This document shows positions 1 through 6,565 of a DNA stretch of 13,469 bases, one piece after another (positions within the stretch are counted from its first letter, which is position 1; each line of letters begins with the position of its first letter). The notes beneath the pieces were generated by a model, which saw only the letters and a list, made by a program, of their open reading frames with translations, searched no databases and was not told where the DNA came from. This DNA comes from an uncultured Lentisphaeria bacterium (GTDB taxonomy: Bacteria > Verrucomicrobiota > Lentisphaeria > Victivallales > Victivallaceae). The stretch spans positions 1 to 13,469 of the forward strand of contig CASFXO010000104.1 of assembly GCA_949298665.1 (NCBI GenBank), given 5' to 3'. A program made the translations under genes and the position numbers.

Positions 1-1403
1 GCGCCGACGAACACGTAACTCAACCAGACGCCGGTGGCCGTCACCATCGTCGCCCAGGCGCAATTTTTGGAGGCCTTCGGCACGTAGAGTGCCGTAACCA
101 CCGGAATGAAAATCACCACCAGCTGCGATGCCCAGCTGTTGATCATCAGCTGATAAATGCTGGAGACCTTCAACGCCAGAAACGTGGCGATGACCGTCAG
201 CAGCAGCGTCGCCACCCGGGTGACATGCAGCATCCACTGATCCGACAGCCGCGGCCAGATCGGGCGGAAGACGTTGTTCGTCAGCAGCGAGGAAGCCGCC
301 AGCAGCGAGCTGTCCGCCGAACTCATGATCGCCGAAATCAGCGCGCTCAGAAACAGGATCAGCACCAGCGGCGACAACTTCCCGAGCACGATGACCGCCA
401 TGCGCGGCAGCACCTGGTCTTCCAGATTGCCCCCCATGACTTCAGCGGTGATGTTATACCGGGCCAATACGATCCGGGCGGCAAAGCCGATGGTGATCGG
501 CACCAGCGCGATCGCGGCATAGAAGAAACCGGCGATGACGGCGCTGGAGGCGGCGATTTTCTCGTTACGGCTGGAGAGCGAACGCTGCACCAGATCCTGT
601 CCCACCATGCAGCCGAGTCCCATGATGATCCAGGACCCGATGTAGTACACCCAGCTTTCCGATTCCGGTTTGGCGATGCTGAGGTGTTCCGGCGGCACAT
701 CGGCGAAGACGCTGACCCAGCCGCCCGCCTCCTGTACCGCTCCGGGAACGATCAGGAACAGCCCGACAATAATCAATGAAACCTGCACAATATCCGTCAG
801 CGTGACCGCCCACATGCCCCCGGCGATGGTGTAGATCAGCACCACCACCGCTCCGATGAGTGTGCCGTAAACGAGATCCATGCCGGTGAGCACCTGCAGA
901 ATCGTCCCCATGCCGAGCACCTGGGCGCCCAGCCAGCCGACATAGACAGGAATCATCCAGGCGGAGGCGTAGACGCCTGCCCATTTGCCGTAGCGGCGTT
1001 CGATGATGTCGGTGACCGTGAGGCACTTCAGGCGGCGGAGCAGCCCGACGATGAAGACCCCCGCCAGAATCAGGCTGAGCGACGCGCCGAACGGATCCGC
1101 GATGACCCCGCCCACGCCGTCGGAGAAGACTGTCGCCGCCACCCCCATGCTGGAGCCCGCGCCGAACCAGGTGGCCAGCAGCGTCGCCGTTGCCATCCAC
1201 AGCGGCAGTCGGCGCCCGGCGACCAGAAAATCGTTCATTCCTTTCACGCGGCGGCTGGCATACCAGCCGATCAGCAGCATGCCCAGCACGTAAACGGCGA
1301 TTCCGCACCACAACATGATCTGAGTCCGTTCCGGCAGGCCCAGGCCGACGACGCCGGCAGCGGCGTTCACCGTTTCCGTCAGAGGAACAGTCTGATTTTC
1401 CAT
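1..1403 (-). CDS. Sodium:solute symporter (SSS family), C-terminus cut by window edge
   Basis: This inner-membrane transporter would couple Na+ entry to uptake of a small organic solute; the substrate cannot be read from the sequence. The frame is open from the ATG at 1403 to the window edge (467 complete codons, no stop), so the last helices lie outside. Visible family marks are a first-core-helix segment ATWFGAGSSMG (residues 77-87), the SSS signature GGMWAVTLTDIVQ (195-207), a QDLVQRSLSSRNEK segment (269-282), and the Na+-site helix SALISAIMSSADSSLL (353-368), whose Ser/Asp cluster matches the sodium-binding TM8 of PutP/vSGLT relatives. Many hydrophobic helices run throughout. AAGGAA at 1415-1420 is a plausible ribosome site with 11-nt spacing. 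It lies downstream of the FAH-family gene on the same strand, separated by a terminator hairpin. Family assignment is firm; substrate (sugar, sugar acid, carboxylate) is open. Confidence 0.93.
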   Translation of the reverse strand, partial: MENQTVPLTETVNAAAGVVGLGLPERTQIMLWCGIAVYVLGMLLIGWYASRRVKGMNDFLVAGRRLPLWMATATLLATWFGAGSSMGVAATVFSDGVGGVIADPFGASLSLILAGVFIVGLLRRLKCLTVTDIIERRYGKWAGVYASAWMIPVYVGWLGAQVLGMGTILQVLTGMDLVYGTLIGAVVVLIYTIAGGMWAVTLTDIVQVSLIIVGLFLIVPGAVQEAGGWVSVFADVPPEHLSIAKPESESWVYYIGSWIIMGLGCMVGQDLVQRSLSSRNEKIAASSAVIAGFFYAAIALVPITIGFAARIVLARYNITAEVMGGNLEDQVLPRMAVIVLGKLSPLVLILFLSALISAIMSSADSSLLAASSLLTNNVFRPIWPRLSDQWMLHVTRVATLLLTVIATFLALKVSSIYQLMINSWASQLVVIFIPVVTALYVPKASKNCAWATMVTATGVWLSYVFVG

Positions 1404-1440
1404 CTCACGATGATTCCTTATTTCTGATGCAGCAAGAATA

Positions 1441-1489
1441 AAAAAAACCGCATTTCCAATAAGCGCCATAACTTACTAGAAAATACGGT
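1441..1489 (-). terminator. Rho-independent terminator downstream of the FAH-family gene
   Basis: Read on the minus strand, CCGTATTTTC pairs with GGAAATGCGG (10 bp, two G-U pairs). Inside it AGTAAG pairs with CTTATT (6 bp), leaving an 8-nt loop. The hairpin is followed at once by a run of T (1448-1441). This is a textbook intrinsic terminator for the FAH-family gene, and it sits about 40 bp ahead of the symporter start. It may therefore also act as a leaky attenuator for the symporter. Confidence 0.8.
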
Positions 1490-1555
1490 TTTTTCAATCC
1501 GTTAAAAAGAAAAATCCCGGTTTTTCAGAGATCTTTCTCCGGTTTTTCCCTGCGC

Positions 1556-1571
1556 GGTCCGGCACCGGACC
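1556..1571. repeat. Perfect 7-bp inverted repeat just after the FAH-family stop
   Basis: GGTCCGG and CCGGACC are separated by CA. It lies 12 bp beyond the stop codon of the FAH-family gene. On the minus strand it is not followed by a T-run, so it is more likely an RNA 3'-end stabilising hairpin, or chance in GC-rich DNA, than a terminator of its own. Confidence 0.4.
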
Positions 1572-1582
1572 GGAATTGCCGG

Positions 1583-2380
1583 TCAGGCTTCCACGGTGTT
1601 CCGCAGGGTGCCGATTTCGTCGATGACCACTTCCGTGACATCGCCGGCACGCAGGTAGCGCGGCGGTTCCTGCGCCATGCCGACGCCGGAAGGCGTACCG
1701 GTCAGAATCACCGTGCCCGGCATCAGCGTGATCCCGTTGGAGAGGTGGGAAATGATGCGCCGGAGACTGAAAATCATATCGGAAACCGGTTGATCCTGCA
1801 TCAGTTTTCCGTTCAGGAACATCTTGACATGGAGTTTTTCCGGCTCGGTGATGCCGGTCACCAGGAACGGTCCGACCGGGGCGAAGGTGTCGAAGGATTT
1901 CCCCCGCGCCCACTGACTGTCGATCTTGAGCTGCACGTCCCGCGCGGAAACGTCGTTGGCGCAGGCGAAGCCCAGCACATGATCCATGGCGTCTTCCTCG
2001 CTGACGTAGCTGGCGGCCTTGCCGATGATGATGGCGAGTTCCGCCTCGTAATCCACCGCGTTCGGATAGAGCCGGGGCAGCCGGATCACGTCGCCGTGCG
2101 CGGCCAGGGCGTTGGTGGTCTTGATGAAGACCAGCGGATTGGTCGGCGGTTCGGAATCGCATTCCCGGCAATGGTCGACGTAATTGGCGCCGATGGCGAT
2201 CACGTTCGGAATCGGTACGGGCGTCAGATAGGTGCGGATTGATTCAAGCCGGACGGATTCCCCGGTTTCCCGGAGCGTGCCGGCAAAGATGCAGCCGTCC
2301 AGCAGTTGCACTTCTTCCCCTTCGACCCGTCCGAAGCGCACAGCGCCGGCGGCGTCTTTGAAACGGACGTATTTCGCCAT
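1583..2380 (-). CDS. Fumarylacetoacetate hydrolase-family enzyme (FAHD1/YcgM-like diketo-acid hydrolase or decarboxylase)
   Basis: A 265-residue cytoplasmic enzyme of the FAH fold, which cleaves or decarboxylates beta-diketo or oxo acids with a divalent metal. Metal ligands are visible as E112 and E114 in VDYEAELAIIIGK and D143 in ANDVSARD. The lid dyad typical of FAHD1-type enzymes is present as H70/E73 in NYVDHCRE, and the active-site lysine as K161 in ARGKSFD. The C-terminal LTGTPSGVG and AGDVTEVVI blocks are complete, and length is normal for single-domain members. The ATG at 2380 is preferred over the in-frame ATG at 2386 because AGGA (2390-2393) is 9 nt from the former but only 3 nt from the latter. 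Its neighbour on the same strand is a Na+ symporter, which suggests catabolism of an imported acid or sugar acid (for example a 2,4-diketo-3-deoxy sugar acid). Acylpyruvate or oxaloacetate as substrate is equally possible. Confidence 0.92.
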   Translation of the reverse strand: MAKYVRFKDAAGAVRFGRVEGEEVQLLDGCIFAGTLRETGESVRLESIRTYLTPVPIPNVIAIGANYVDHCRECDSEPPTNPLVFIKTTNALAAHGDVIRLPRLYPNAVDYEAELAIIIGKAASYVSEEDAMDHVLGFACANDVSARDVQLKIDSQWARGKSFDTFAPVGPFLVTGITEPEKLHVKMFLNGKLMQDQPVSDMIFSLRRIISHLSNGITLMPGTVILTGTPSGVGMAQEPPRYLRAGDVTEVVIDEIGTLRNTVEA

Positions 2381-2389
2381 GTTCATTCA

Positions 2390-2396
2390 TCCTTTC
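2390..2396 (-). promoter_or_regulatory. Ribosome-binding site deciding the FAH-family start
   Basis: Minus-strand GAAAGGA precedes two in-frame ATGs. Only the second (at 2380) has normal spacing, about 9 nt; the first (at 2386) would have 3 nt. This supports a protein beginning MAKYVRF. Confidence 0.6.
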
Positions 2397-2412
2397 GATT
2401 TCTTCAGACAAC

Positions 2413-2435
2413 GCGCCGCCTGTTCATGGCGGCGC
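2413..2435 (-). promoter_or_regulatory. 5'-leader hairpin of the FAH-family mRNA
   Basis: GCGCCGCC and GGCGGCGC form a perfect 8-bp, all-G/C stem with a 7-nt loop. It lies between the predicted transcription start (about 2491) and the ribosome site of the FAH-family gene. No T-run follows it. It could affect translation or mRNA stability; it matches no riboswitch class I recognise. Confidence 0.45.
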
Positions 2436-2497
2436 CGGTGGGTGGCGTATCGGCCGCATGATACGGGATCGCCGCGTTATAAATCATGATGAACCAT

Positions 2498-2526
2498 AAT
2501 ATAGCATTGATTTCCTTATTCGGCAA
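2498..2526 (-). promoter_or_regulatory. Sigma-70-type promoter for the FAH-family gene
   Basis: On the minus strand TTGCCG (2526-2521) and TATATT (2503-2498) are separated by exactly 17 bp, and TGC before the -10 gives an extended -10 element. The predicted start near 2491 leaves a leader of about 110 nt. The surrounding A/T-richness stands out from the GC-rich background. Confidence 0.65.
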
Positions 2527-2541
2527 ACCGGCAAGCCGGTT
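2526..2541. promoter_or_regulatory. 16-bp palindrome abutting the -35 box: candidate operator
   Basis: AACCGGC and GCCGGTT flank a central AA, a perfect 7-bp inverted repeat. It touches the -35 box of the minus-strand promoter and lies about 40 bp upstream of the plus-strand -35 box. That position suits a dimeric regulator of the FAH-family/symporter pair. No regulator gene is in the window. Direct sequence observation; the function is inferred. Confidence 0.45.
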
Positions 2542-2580
2542 GTCGGCGAAGGGTTTTTCCGGTTTTTTTCAAGGAACGGC

Positions 2581-2610
2581 TTGGACGAGCCGTCGGTGCC
2601 GTGCTACATT
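2581..2610 (+). promoter_or_regulatory. Candidate promoter for the lipoprotein-recR operon
   Basis: TTGGAC (2581-2586) and TACATT (2605-2610) are 18 bp apart, with TGC directly before the -10 (extended -10). A T-rich tract lies at 2552-2570, upstream of the -35. The predicted start near 2617 leaves a leader of about 35 nt ahead of the GTG start at 2652. Confidence 0.5.
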
Positions 2611-2637
2611 ACGGAAATGGGTTGGATGAATCAGGAC

Positions 2638-2644
2638 AAGGAGG
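2638..2644 (+). promoter_or_regulatory. Strong Shine-Dalgarno (AAGGAGG) deciding the lipoprotein start
   Basis: A full AAGGAGG lies 7 nt before a GTG at 2652. This picks the GTG over the upstream in-frame ATG at 2601, which would fall inside the promoter and would bury the lipoprotein signal peptide. Confidence 0.8.
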
Positions 2645-2651
2645 CTTTGCC

Positions 2652-3092
2652 GTGAGATTCGAGGGGCGATGGTGCGTACCGGCGGTGCTGGGCGCGTTGA
2701 CGATGCTGCTGACGGGATGCATCGGGGGGCAGACGGCCGTGGCCCGGATCACGCCGCCGGCGGAGGGACAGACCGCATCGGACGGTTCTCCGGTGGTGGC
2801 GAACCTGCTGGTGGAAAACCGCGGCGTCTACCTCTTCAATTGGCTGCCGGTCTGGTCCGGGAACCCGAATCGCCCGAATCTGGGCAAATATCATCTGTTT
2901 CGGGACAGCATGCGCCCGGTTCACATCCGGTTCATGCTGGAAACGGCGACCGCGAAAGCCGGTGCGGGGCGCTATCTGGATCAACAGACCGCAACCGAAG
3001 AAACGGGGGCATATTCCCTGTGGTTGTTCTGGAATCGTACCACGCGCAGCACCGCGGTCGCCGTCGACCCGCTGAACGACAGGGAGAAATAG
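2652..3092 (+). CDS. Small lipoprotein of unknown function (GTG start)
   Basis: A 146-residue exported lipoprotein. It starts at GTG, chosen from the AAGGAGG site and because the product then begins with a classic type II signal: R2 and R6, a hydrophobic stretch (residues 8-20) and lipobox LTGC with the lipidated Cys at 23. The mature part has a conserved-looking centre around VENRGVYLFNWLPVWSGNP (about residues 55-73). It then has a charged, aromatic C-terminal half with two Trp residues close together (SLWLFWN) and no recognisable catalytic motif. I recall similar NRG.YLFN..P..SGNP lipoproteins in Lentisphaerota and Verrucomicrobiota genomes, but no function is known to me. Residue 25 is Gly, not Asp, so outer-membrane sorting is not contradicted. 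It ends 3 bp before recR and is the probable first gene of that operon. Confidence 0.85.
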   Translation: MRFEGRWCVPAVLGALTMLLTGCIGGQTAVARITPPAEGQTASDGSPVVANLLVENRGVYLFNWLPVWSGNPNRPNLGKYHLFRDSMRPVHIRFMLETATAKAGAGRYLDQQTATEETGAYSLWLFWNRTTRSTAVAVDPLNDREK

Positions 3093-3095
3093 ACG

Positions 3096-3704
3096 ATGGC
3101 GGACGGTGAATTTCCTGCGGCGCTTGAGGAGTTGATGGAGCTGTTGCGGAAGCTGCCCGGAGTCGGGCGGCGCGGCAGTGAGCGCATGGCGCTGGCGCTG
3201 CTCCGGTGGCCGGAGGATAAGCTGCGCGCGCTGGGAGCCCTTCTGACCGCGTTGCCGGAGACGGTCGGGTATTGTCCCGAATGCGGGGCGCTGGCCGCGG
3301 CGGGAGAACGCTGCCGGATCTGCCGGATGCCCGGCCGGGATCGGACACTGCTGTGTGTGGTGGAGGAGCCGCAGCAGATTTTCGCCATTGAGAAGAGCGG
3401 CCAGTACCGGGGTTTGTATCATGTGCTCGGCGGCCGGTTGTCGCCGCTGGAAAACCGGAACGGGGAGGATCTCCATACGGATTCGCTGGTGGCGCGCGCC
3501 GCTTCCGGGGAATTCCGGGAGGTGATTCTGGCGCTGAGCGCCGACGTGGAGGGACGGGCCACCGCGGTTTACGTCGGGGAATTGCTCAAGCCGACCGGCG
3601 TCCGGATTTCCCAGCCGGCGCTGGGATTGCCGGCGGGGGCGAGTCTGTCGTATGCCGATGCCGCCACCATCGGCGCGGCGCTCGCCGGAAGAAGAGCAAT
3701 GTGA
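3096..3704 (+). CDS. recR: Recombination mediator protein RecR
   Basis: RecR works with RecO (and RecF) to load RecA onto SSB-coated single-stranded DNA at gaps. The 202-residue length is typical. The parts are in canonical order: a helix-hairpin-helix LRKLPGVGRRGSERMA (17-32), a four-cysteine zinc module (C60, C63, C73, C76), then a Toprim domain opening at LLCVVEEPQQ (85-94) with YHVLGGRLSPL (108-118) and the VEGRATAVY block (151-159). The C-terminus is LSYADAATIGAALAGRR (184-200). An AGGGAG site (3080-3085) precedes the ATG by 10 nt. The 3-bp gap after the lipoprotein gene implies co-transcription. In many bacteria recR follows dnaX and ybaB; neither is next to it here. Confidence 0.97.
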   Translation: MADGEFPAALEELMELLRKLPGVGRRGSERMALALLRWPEDKLRALGALLTALPETVGYCPECGALAAAGERCRICRMPGRDRTLLCVVEEPQQIFAIEKSGQYRGLYHVLGGRLSPLENRNGEDLHTDSLVARAASGEFREVILALSADVEGRATAVYVGELLKPTGVRISQPALGLPAGASLSYADAATIGAALAGRRAM

Positions 3705-3728
3705 CGGATGCAACTCTCCTGCTGTAAA

Positions 3729-3734
3729 TATAAT
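3729..3734 (+). promoter_or_regulatory. Consensus -10 (TATAAT) before the GT-C-like gene
   Basis: A perfect TATAAT lies in the 47-bp gap after recR, but at 16-18 bp upstream there is no good -35 box (GGATGC or similar). It would start transcription near 3741, only about 11 nt before the ATG. It may be an internal promoter giving a nearly leaderless mRNA, or chance in an A/T-rich gap. Confidence 0.3.
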
Positions 3735-3751
3735 GGAAAAATGACGGAAGA

Positions 3752-5221
3752 ATGACGGCGCAATCTGGTGAGGGCCCTTCCCCGGTGCCGGTCGCCCGGC
3801 GGAGACTGCGGGAACGGTGCCTGTTTTACGGCAGCATGCTGGTCTTGCTGCTGTTCGGCCTGCTGCAGGCGAAGACCGATGTGACGCTGGCGGGGAATGA
3901 ATCCACCCGGTTTGCGACGATCCGGGCGGTTGCGGAGCAGAATACGTTTGCGATCGACGGCAAGGTCTTCCGGTCGGTGGACCGGGTGATCCGGGACGGG
4001 AAGGTCTATTCCGACAAGCCGCCGCTGCTGCCGCTGCTGCTGGGGGGAGTCTGCAAGATTCCGGTGGTGCTGTTCGGCTGGAGCTTTGAGGAACAGTACG
4101 GACTGCTGATTTATCTGGTGAATTTCCTGTGTTTTACCGGCATCAATCTGGCGATTTTCTGCTGGTTTTACCGGCGGCTCCGGAGGGTCCGGGGAACGCT
4201 TTATGCCAGATGGCTCTGGGCCTTTTCCCTCTGCGCGGGCAGCTGGCTGCTGTCCTATTCGGTGACGATCAACAACCACACGCCCGCCGCGTTGCTGCTG
4301 CTGCTCTGGTTTCTGCTGCTGGAGGAGGTCTGCCGGGCACGGCGTCCCGGATACGCCCTGTCCGCCGGGCTGGCCGCAGGGCTGGCGTTTACGATGGAAA
4401 TCCCGGTCGGCGTCATCATCGGCCTGGCCGGGCTTCCGGCGGTCTTTCAGACGACCCGGGAGACGCGGAACTGGCGGCTGGGTGCGGCGTATTGTCTGGG
4501 GGGAGCCGCGGCCGCGGCCCTGTTTCCGGTCGTCAATTATCTGGCTTTCGGGACAATTCTGCCGCTTTATCTGGCCGGCTCCGGGACCTATCAACCGGGT
4601 GCGGCCTTTCATTTTGAAGTGGGGTACTGGTGGGAAACGCTGTTCGGGCGGCGCGGGTTGTTCTCCTACCAGCCGCTGGTGCTGGGGGCGCTGCCCGCGC
4701 TGCTGTGGTGGCGGGGGCTGACCCGCCCGGAAAAGGCCCTTGCGGGGGGATGCGGCGCCGTCATCATGTTCTATTTGACGTTCACCAACGAATACGGCGG
4801 CTGGGCCTACGGATTCCGCTATCTGGTCGCGGTGCTGCCCGGACTGTGGTTTCTGGCGGCGCGGCGCTGGCTGCCGGTCTGTCGCGGGATCGGGCGGCAG
4901 GCGGTGCTGACGGTGCTGGCGGGGATCGGATTCTGCACCGCCCTGGTGGGGAGCTACAATCCGTTCTGCAGCGGTTACGAGGGATACCGGTCGCCGCCTG
5001 GGACGATCGACCACGAGGTGCGCAATTCCTTTACCGCCAATCTTCTCGCCGCTTCATTCGAGCGTGATCCCGATGGCGGGCTGACCGGAATGCTGTTCCG
5101 CTTTTACGGGGAACCGGTGGCGCTGCGCTATCTGTACGAAGCCTATACCAATACCAAGAACATCGAAAAGCTGGCGGCGGTGCATGACCGGTTGCAGGCT
5201 GCTTATGAAGGAAAGGAGTAA
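3752..5221 (+). CDS. Multi-span membrane protein, GT-C-like (putative polyprenyl-linked sugar transferase)
   Basis: A 489-residue integral membrane protein with about 10-11 hydrophobic helices, for example near residues 24-41, 117-140, 154-190, 200-228, 240-265, 305-345, 355-375 and 385-405. After the first helix comes NESTRF (49-54), placing E50 where GT-C glycosyltransferases carry their catalytic acid. It is followed by DRVIRDGKVYSDKPPLLPLL (77-96), the DG..YSDKPP loop of a recurring PMT/ArnT-like family. Near 345-356 lies NEYGGWAYGFRY, another mark of that family. The inferred role is transfer of a sugar from a lipid-linked donor at the outer face of the inner membrane. The C-terminal 70 residues are soluble. 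The ribosome site is weak (GGAAG, short spacing), but no better in-frame start exists. The stop lies 6 bp before the AmpG-like gene. The acceptor is unknown; a non-enzymatic relative cannot be excluded. Confidence 0.7.
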   Translation: MTAQSGEGPSPVPVARRRLRERCLFYGSMLVLLLFGLLQAKTDVTLAGNESTRFATIRAVAEQNTFAIDGKVFRSVDRVIRDGKVYSDKPPLLPLLLGGVCKIPVVLFGWSFEEQYGLLIYLVNFLCFTGINLAIFCWFYRRLRRVRGTLYARWLWAFSLCAGSWLLSYSVTINNHTPAALLLLLWFLLLEEVCRARRPGYALSAGLAAGLAFTMEIPVGVIIGLAGLPAVFQTTRETRNWRLGAAYCLGGAAAAALFPVVNYLAFGTILPLYLAGSGTYQPGAAFHFEVGYWWETLFGRRGLFSYQPLVLGALPALLWWRGLTRPEKALAGGCGAVIMFYLTFTNEYGGWAYGFRYLVAVLPGLWFLAARRWLPVCRGIGRQAVLTVLAGIGFCTALVGSYNPFCSGYEGYRSPPGTIDHEVRNSFTANLLAASFERDPDGGLTGMLFRFYGEPVALRYLYEAYTNTKNIEKLAAVHDRLQAAYEGKE

Positions 5222-5227
5222 GGGGCG

Positions 5228-6529
5228 ATGCCGTCTTTTCATTCCCGGGCCTGGCGCTGGGTGCCCAGCCTTTACTTTGCCGAGGGAGTGCCCTATGCCA
5301 TCGTCGGCACGGTTTCGGCCGTCCTGCTCAAGAATCTGGACATGTCCAACCGGGAACTGGCGGTCTGGACCAGTCTGCTGACGTTTCCCTGGGTGATCAA
5401 GCCGCTCTGGGCGCCGCTGCTCGACCTTTTCAGCACCAAGAAACACTGGTTCGTCGTCATGCAGGTGCTGATGGGGGCGGGATTCGCCGCGGCGGCGCTG
5501 ATGCTGCCGTTCCGCCTTTCCGACCGTCTGCTGATCGCGGTGCTGATGCTGATCGCATTGGCTTCGGCGACCCACGACGTGGCGGCGGACGGGTTTTACC
5601 TGATCGGTCTGGATGCGCATGAACAGGCGTGGTTTACCGGGATGCGCTCGACCGCCTACCGGATTGCCACGGTGACGGCGCAGGGGCTGCTGGTCATGCT
5701 GGTCGGCATGCTGCAGGAATATACCGGCGACATCCGTACCGCGTGGATGATCGGGCTGCTGGCCGCCGGGATTCTGATGGGGGGGCTTGCGCTCTGGCAC
5801 GGCCGGATGACGCCGGCGGTGGAGGATGCCGCGGCGCATCCCGGATTGCGGGAGGTGATCGCCGGATTCGGAGCGGCATTTGCCGCGTTTTTCCGGAAGA
5901 AATACGTGGGGCGGGCCCTGGCCTTTCTGCTGCTGTACCGTCTGGGCGAGTCGCAGCTGGTCCGACTGGCCGCGCCGTTCATGCTGGACGGTCGCGGGGC
6001 CGGAGGCATGGGGTTGAACAACGTTCAGCAGGGGTTCATCTATGGTACCGTCGGGGTGCTCTGTCTGCTGGCGGGTGGGATTCTCGGCGGGATGGTGATC
6101 GCCCGGGACGGGATCCGGCGCTGGCTCTGGCCGATGGCGCTGGCGATCAACCTGCCGGACCTGGTTTACGTGTATCTGGCCTGGCGGATGCCGGAGTCGC
6201 TGTGGACCGTCGGGGCGGCGGTGGCGGTGGAACAGTTCGGGTATGGCTTCGGTTTCACGCTTTACATGTTGTTCATGGTGGCGTTTGCCGAGGACAGCGG
6301 GCGGTTCAAAACCAGCCATTTCGCGTTGATGACCGGATTCATGGCGCTGGGGATGATGGTGCCGGGGATGGTTTCGGGGGATATTCAGAGCCGCATCGGG
6401 AATTATCTCGGATTTTTCTGGTATGTCATGGCCTGTACGCTGCCGAGTTTCGGGGTGGTCGCGCTGGTCGCAAAGGTGATTCCGGCGGATTTCGGCTGCA
6501 AAGCCCGGAGCGGGACCGAAGCACAGTAA
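5228..6529 (+). CDS. AmpG-like MFS transporter
   Basis: A 433-residue, 12-helix inner-membrane transporter of the AmpG/PAT branch of the major facilitator superfamily. Supporting motifs are LYFAEGVPYAI at the N-terminus (15-25), the motif-A equivalent KPLWAPLLDLF (58-68) ahead of TKKHW, and ASATHDVAADGFYL (112-125), which matches the ASQDI..DA block of AmpG. E. coli AmpG imports GlcNAc-anhydroMurNAc muropeptides for wall recycling, but the branch also includes permeases of other substrates, so muropeptide transport is plausible rather than shown. AAGGAG overlaps the end of the previous gene and the start follows the stop by only 6 bp, which indicates co-transcription with the GT-C-like gene. 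No ampD, nagZ or beta-lactamase gene is in the window. Confidence 0.82.
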   Translation: MPSFHSRAWRWVPSLYFAEGVPYAIVGTVSAVLLKNLDMSNRELAVWTSLLTFPWVIKPLWAPLLDLFSTKKHWFVVMQVLMGAGFAAAALMLPFRLSDRLLIAVLMLIALASATHDVAADGFYLIGLDAHEQAWFTGMRSTAYRIATVTAQGLLVMLVGMLQEYTGDIRTAWMIGLLAAGILMGGLALWHGRMTPAVEDAAAHPGLREVIAGFGAAFAAFFRKKYVGRALAFLLLYRLGESQLVRLAAPFMLDGRGAGGMGLNNVQQGFIYGTVGVLCLLAGGILGGMVIARDGIRRWLWPMALAINLPDLVYVYLAWRMPESLWTVGAAVAVEQFGYGFGFTLYMLFMVAFAEDSGRFKTSHFALMTGFMALGMMVPGMVSGDIQSRIGNYLGFFWYVMACTLPSFGVVALVAKVIPADFGCKARSGTEAQ

Positions 6530-6555
6530 CGGAAGGGCGGTACGCCCTTCCGTTA
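6527..6555. terminator. Perfect hairpin between convergent genes
   Basis: A 13-bp perfect inverted repeat (TAACGGAAGGGCG / CGCCCTTCCGTTA) with a 3-nt centre begins at the stop codon of the MFS gene. It sits 11 bp before the end of the convergent minus-strand gene. No T-run follows on either strand, so it probably works as a bidirectional transcript-end hairpin (Rho-assisted or for RNA stability). Confidence 0.65.
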
Positions 6556-6565
6556 TATGAGGCGG

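Noticed and set aside
565..1311. A 248-codon minus-strand open frame inside the symporter
   Set aside because: It is in another frame of the symporter gene, which is open from 1403 to the window edge with SSS signatures. The alternative product is Arg/Gly/His-rich without motifs.
1509..1548. Repeated CCGGTTTTTC-like segments and an A/T-only short hairpin after the FAH-family gene
   Set aside because: There are only two close copies (about 1518 and 1540), imperfect and short, with stems too weak. The stronger hairpin at 1441-1489 explains termination.
2601..2651. Upstream ATG at 2601 as the lipoprotein start
   Set aside because: It lies in the -10 region of the candidate promoter, lacks a ribosome site, and would put 17 polar residues ahead of the lipoprotein signal. 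The GTG at 2652 has AAGGAGG at 7 nt.
3569..6319. Long minus-strand open frames (481 and 421 codons) under the GT-C-like and AmpG-like genes
   Set aside because: Their products are Arg/Gln/Pro/His-rich with no hydrophobic helices or domains, while the plus strand encodes clear membrane proteins with family motifs.
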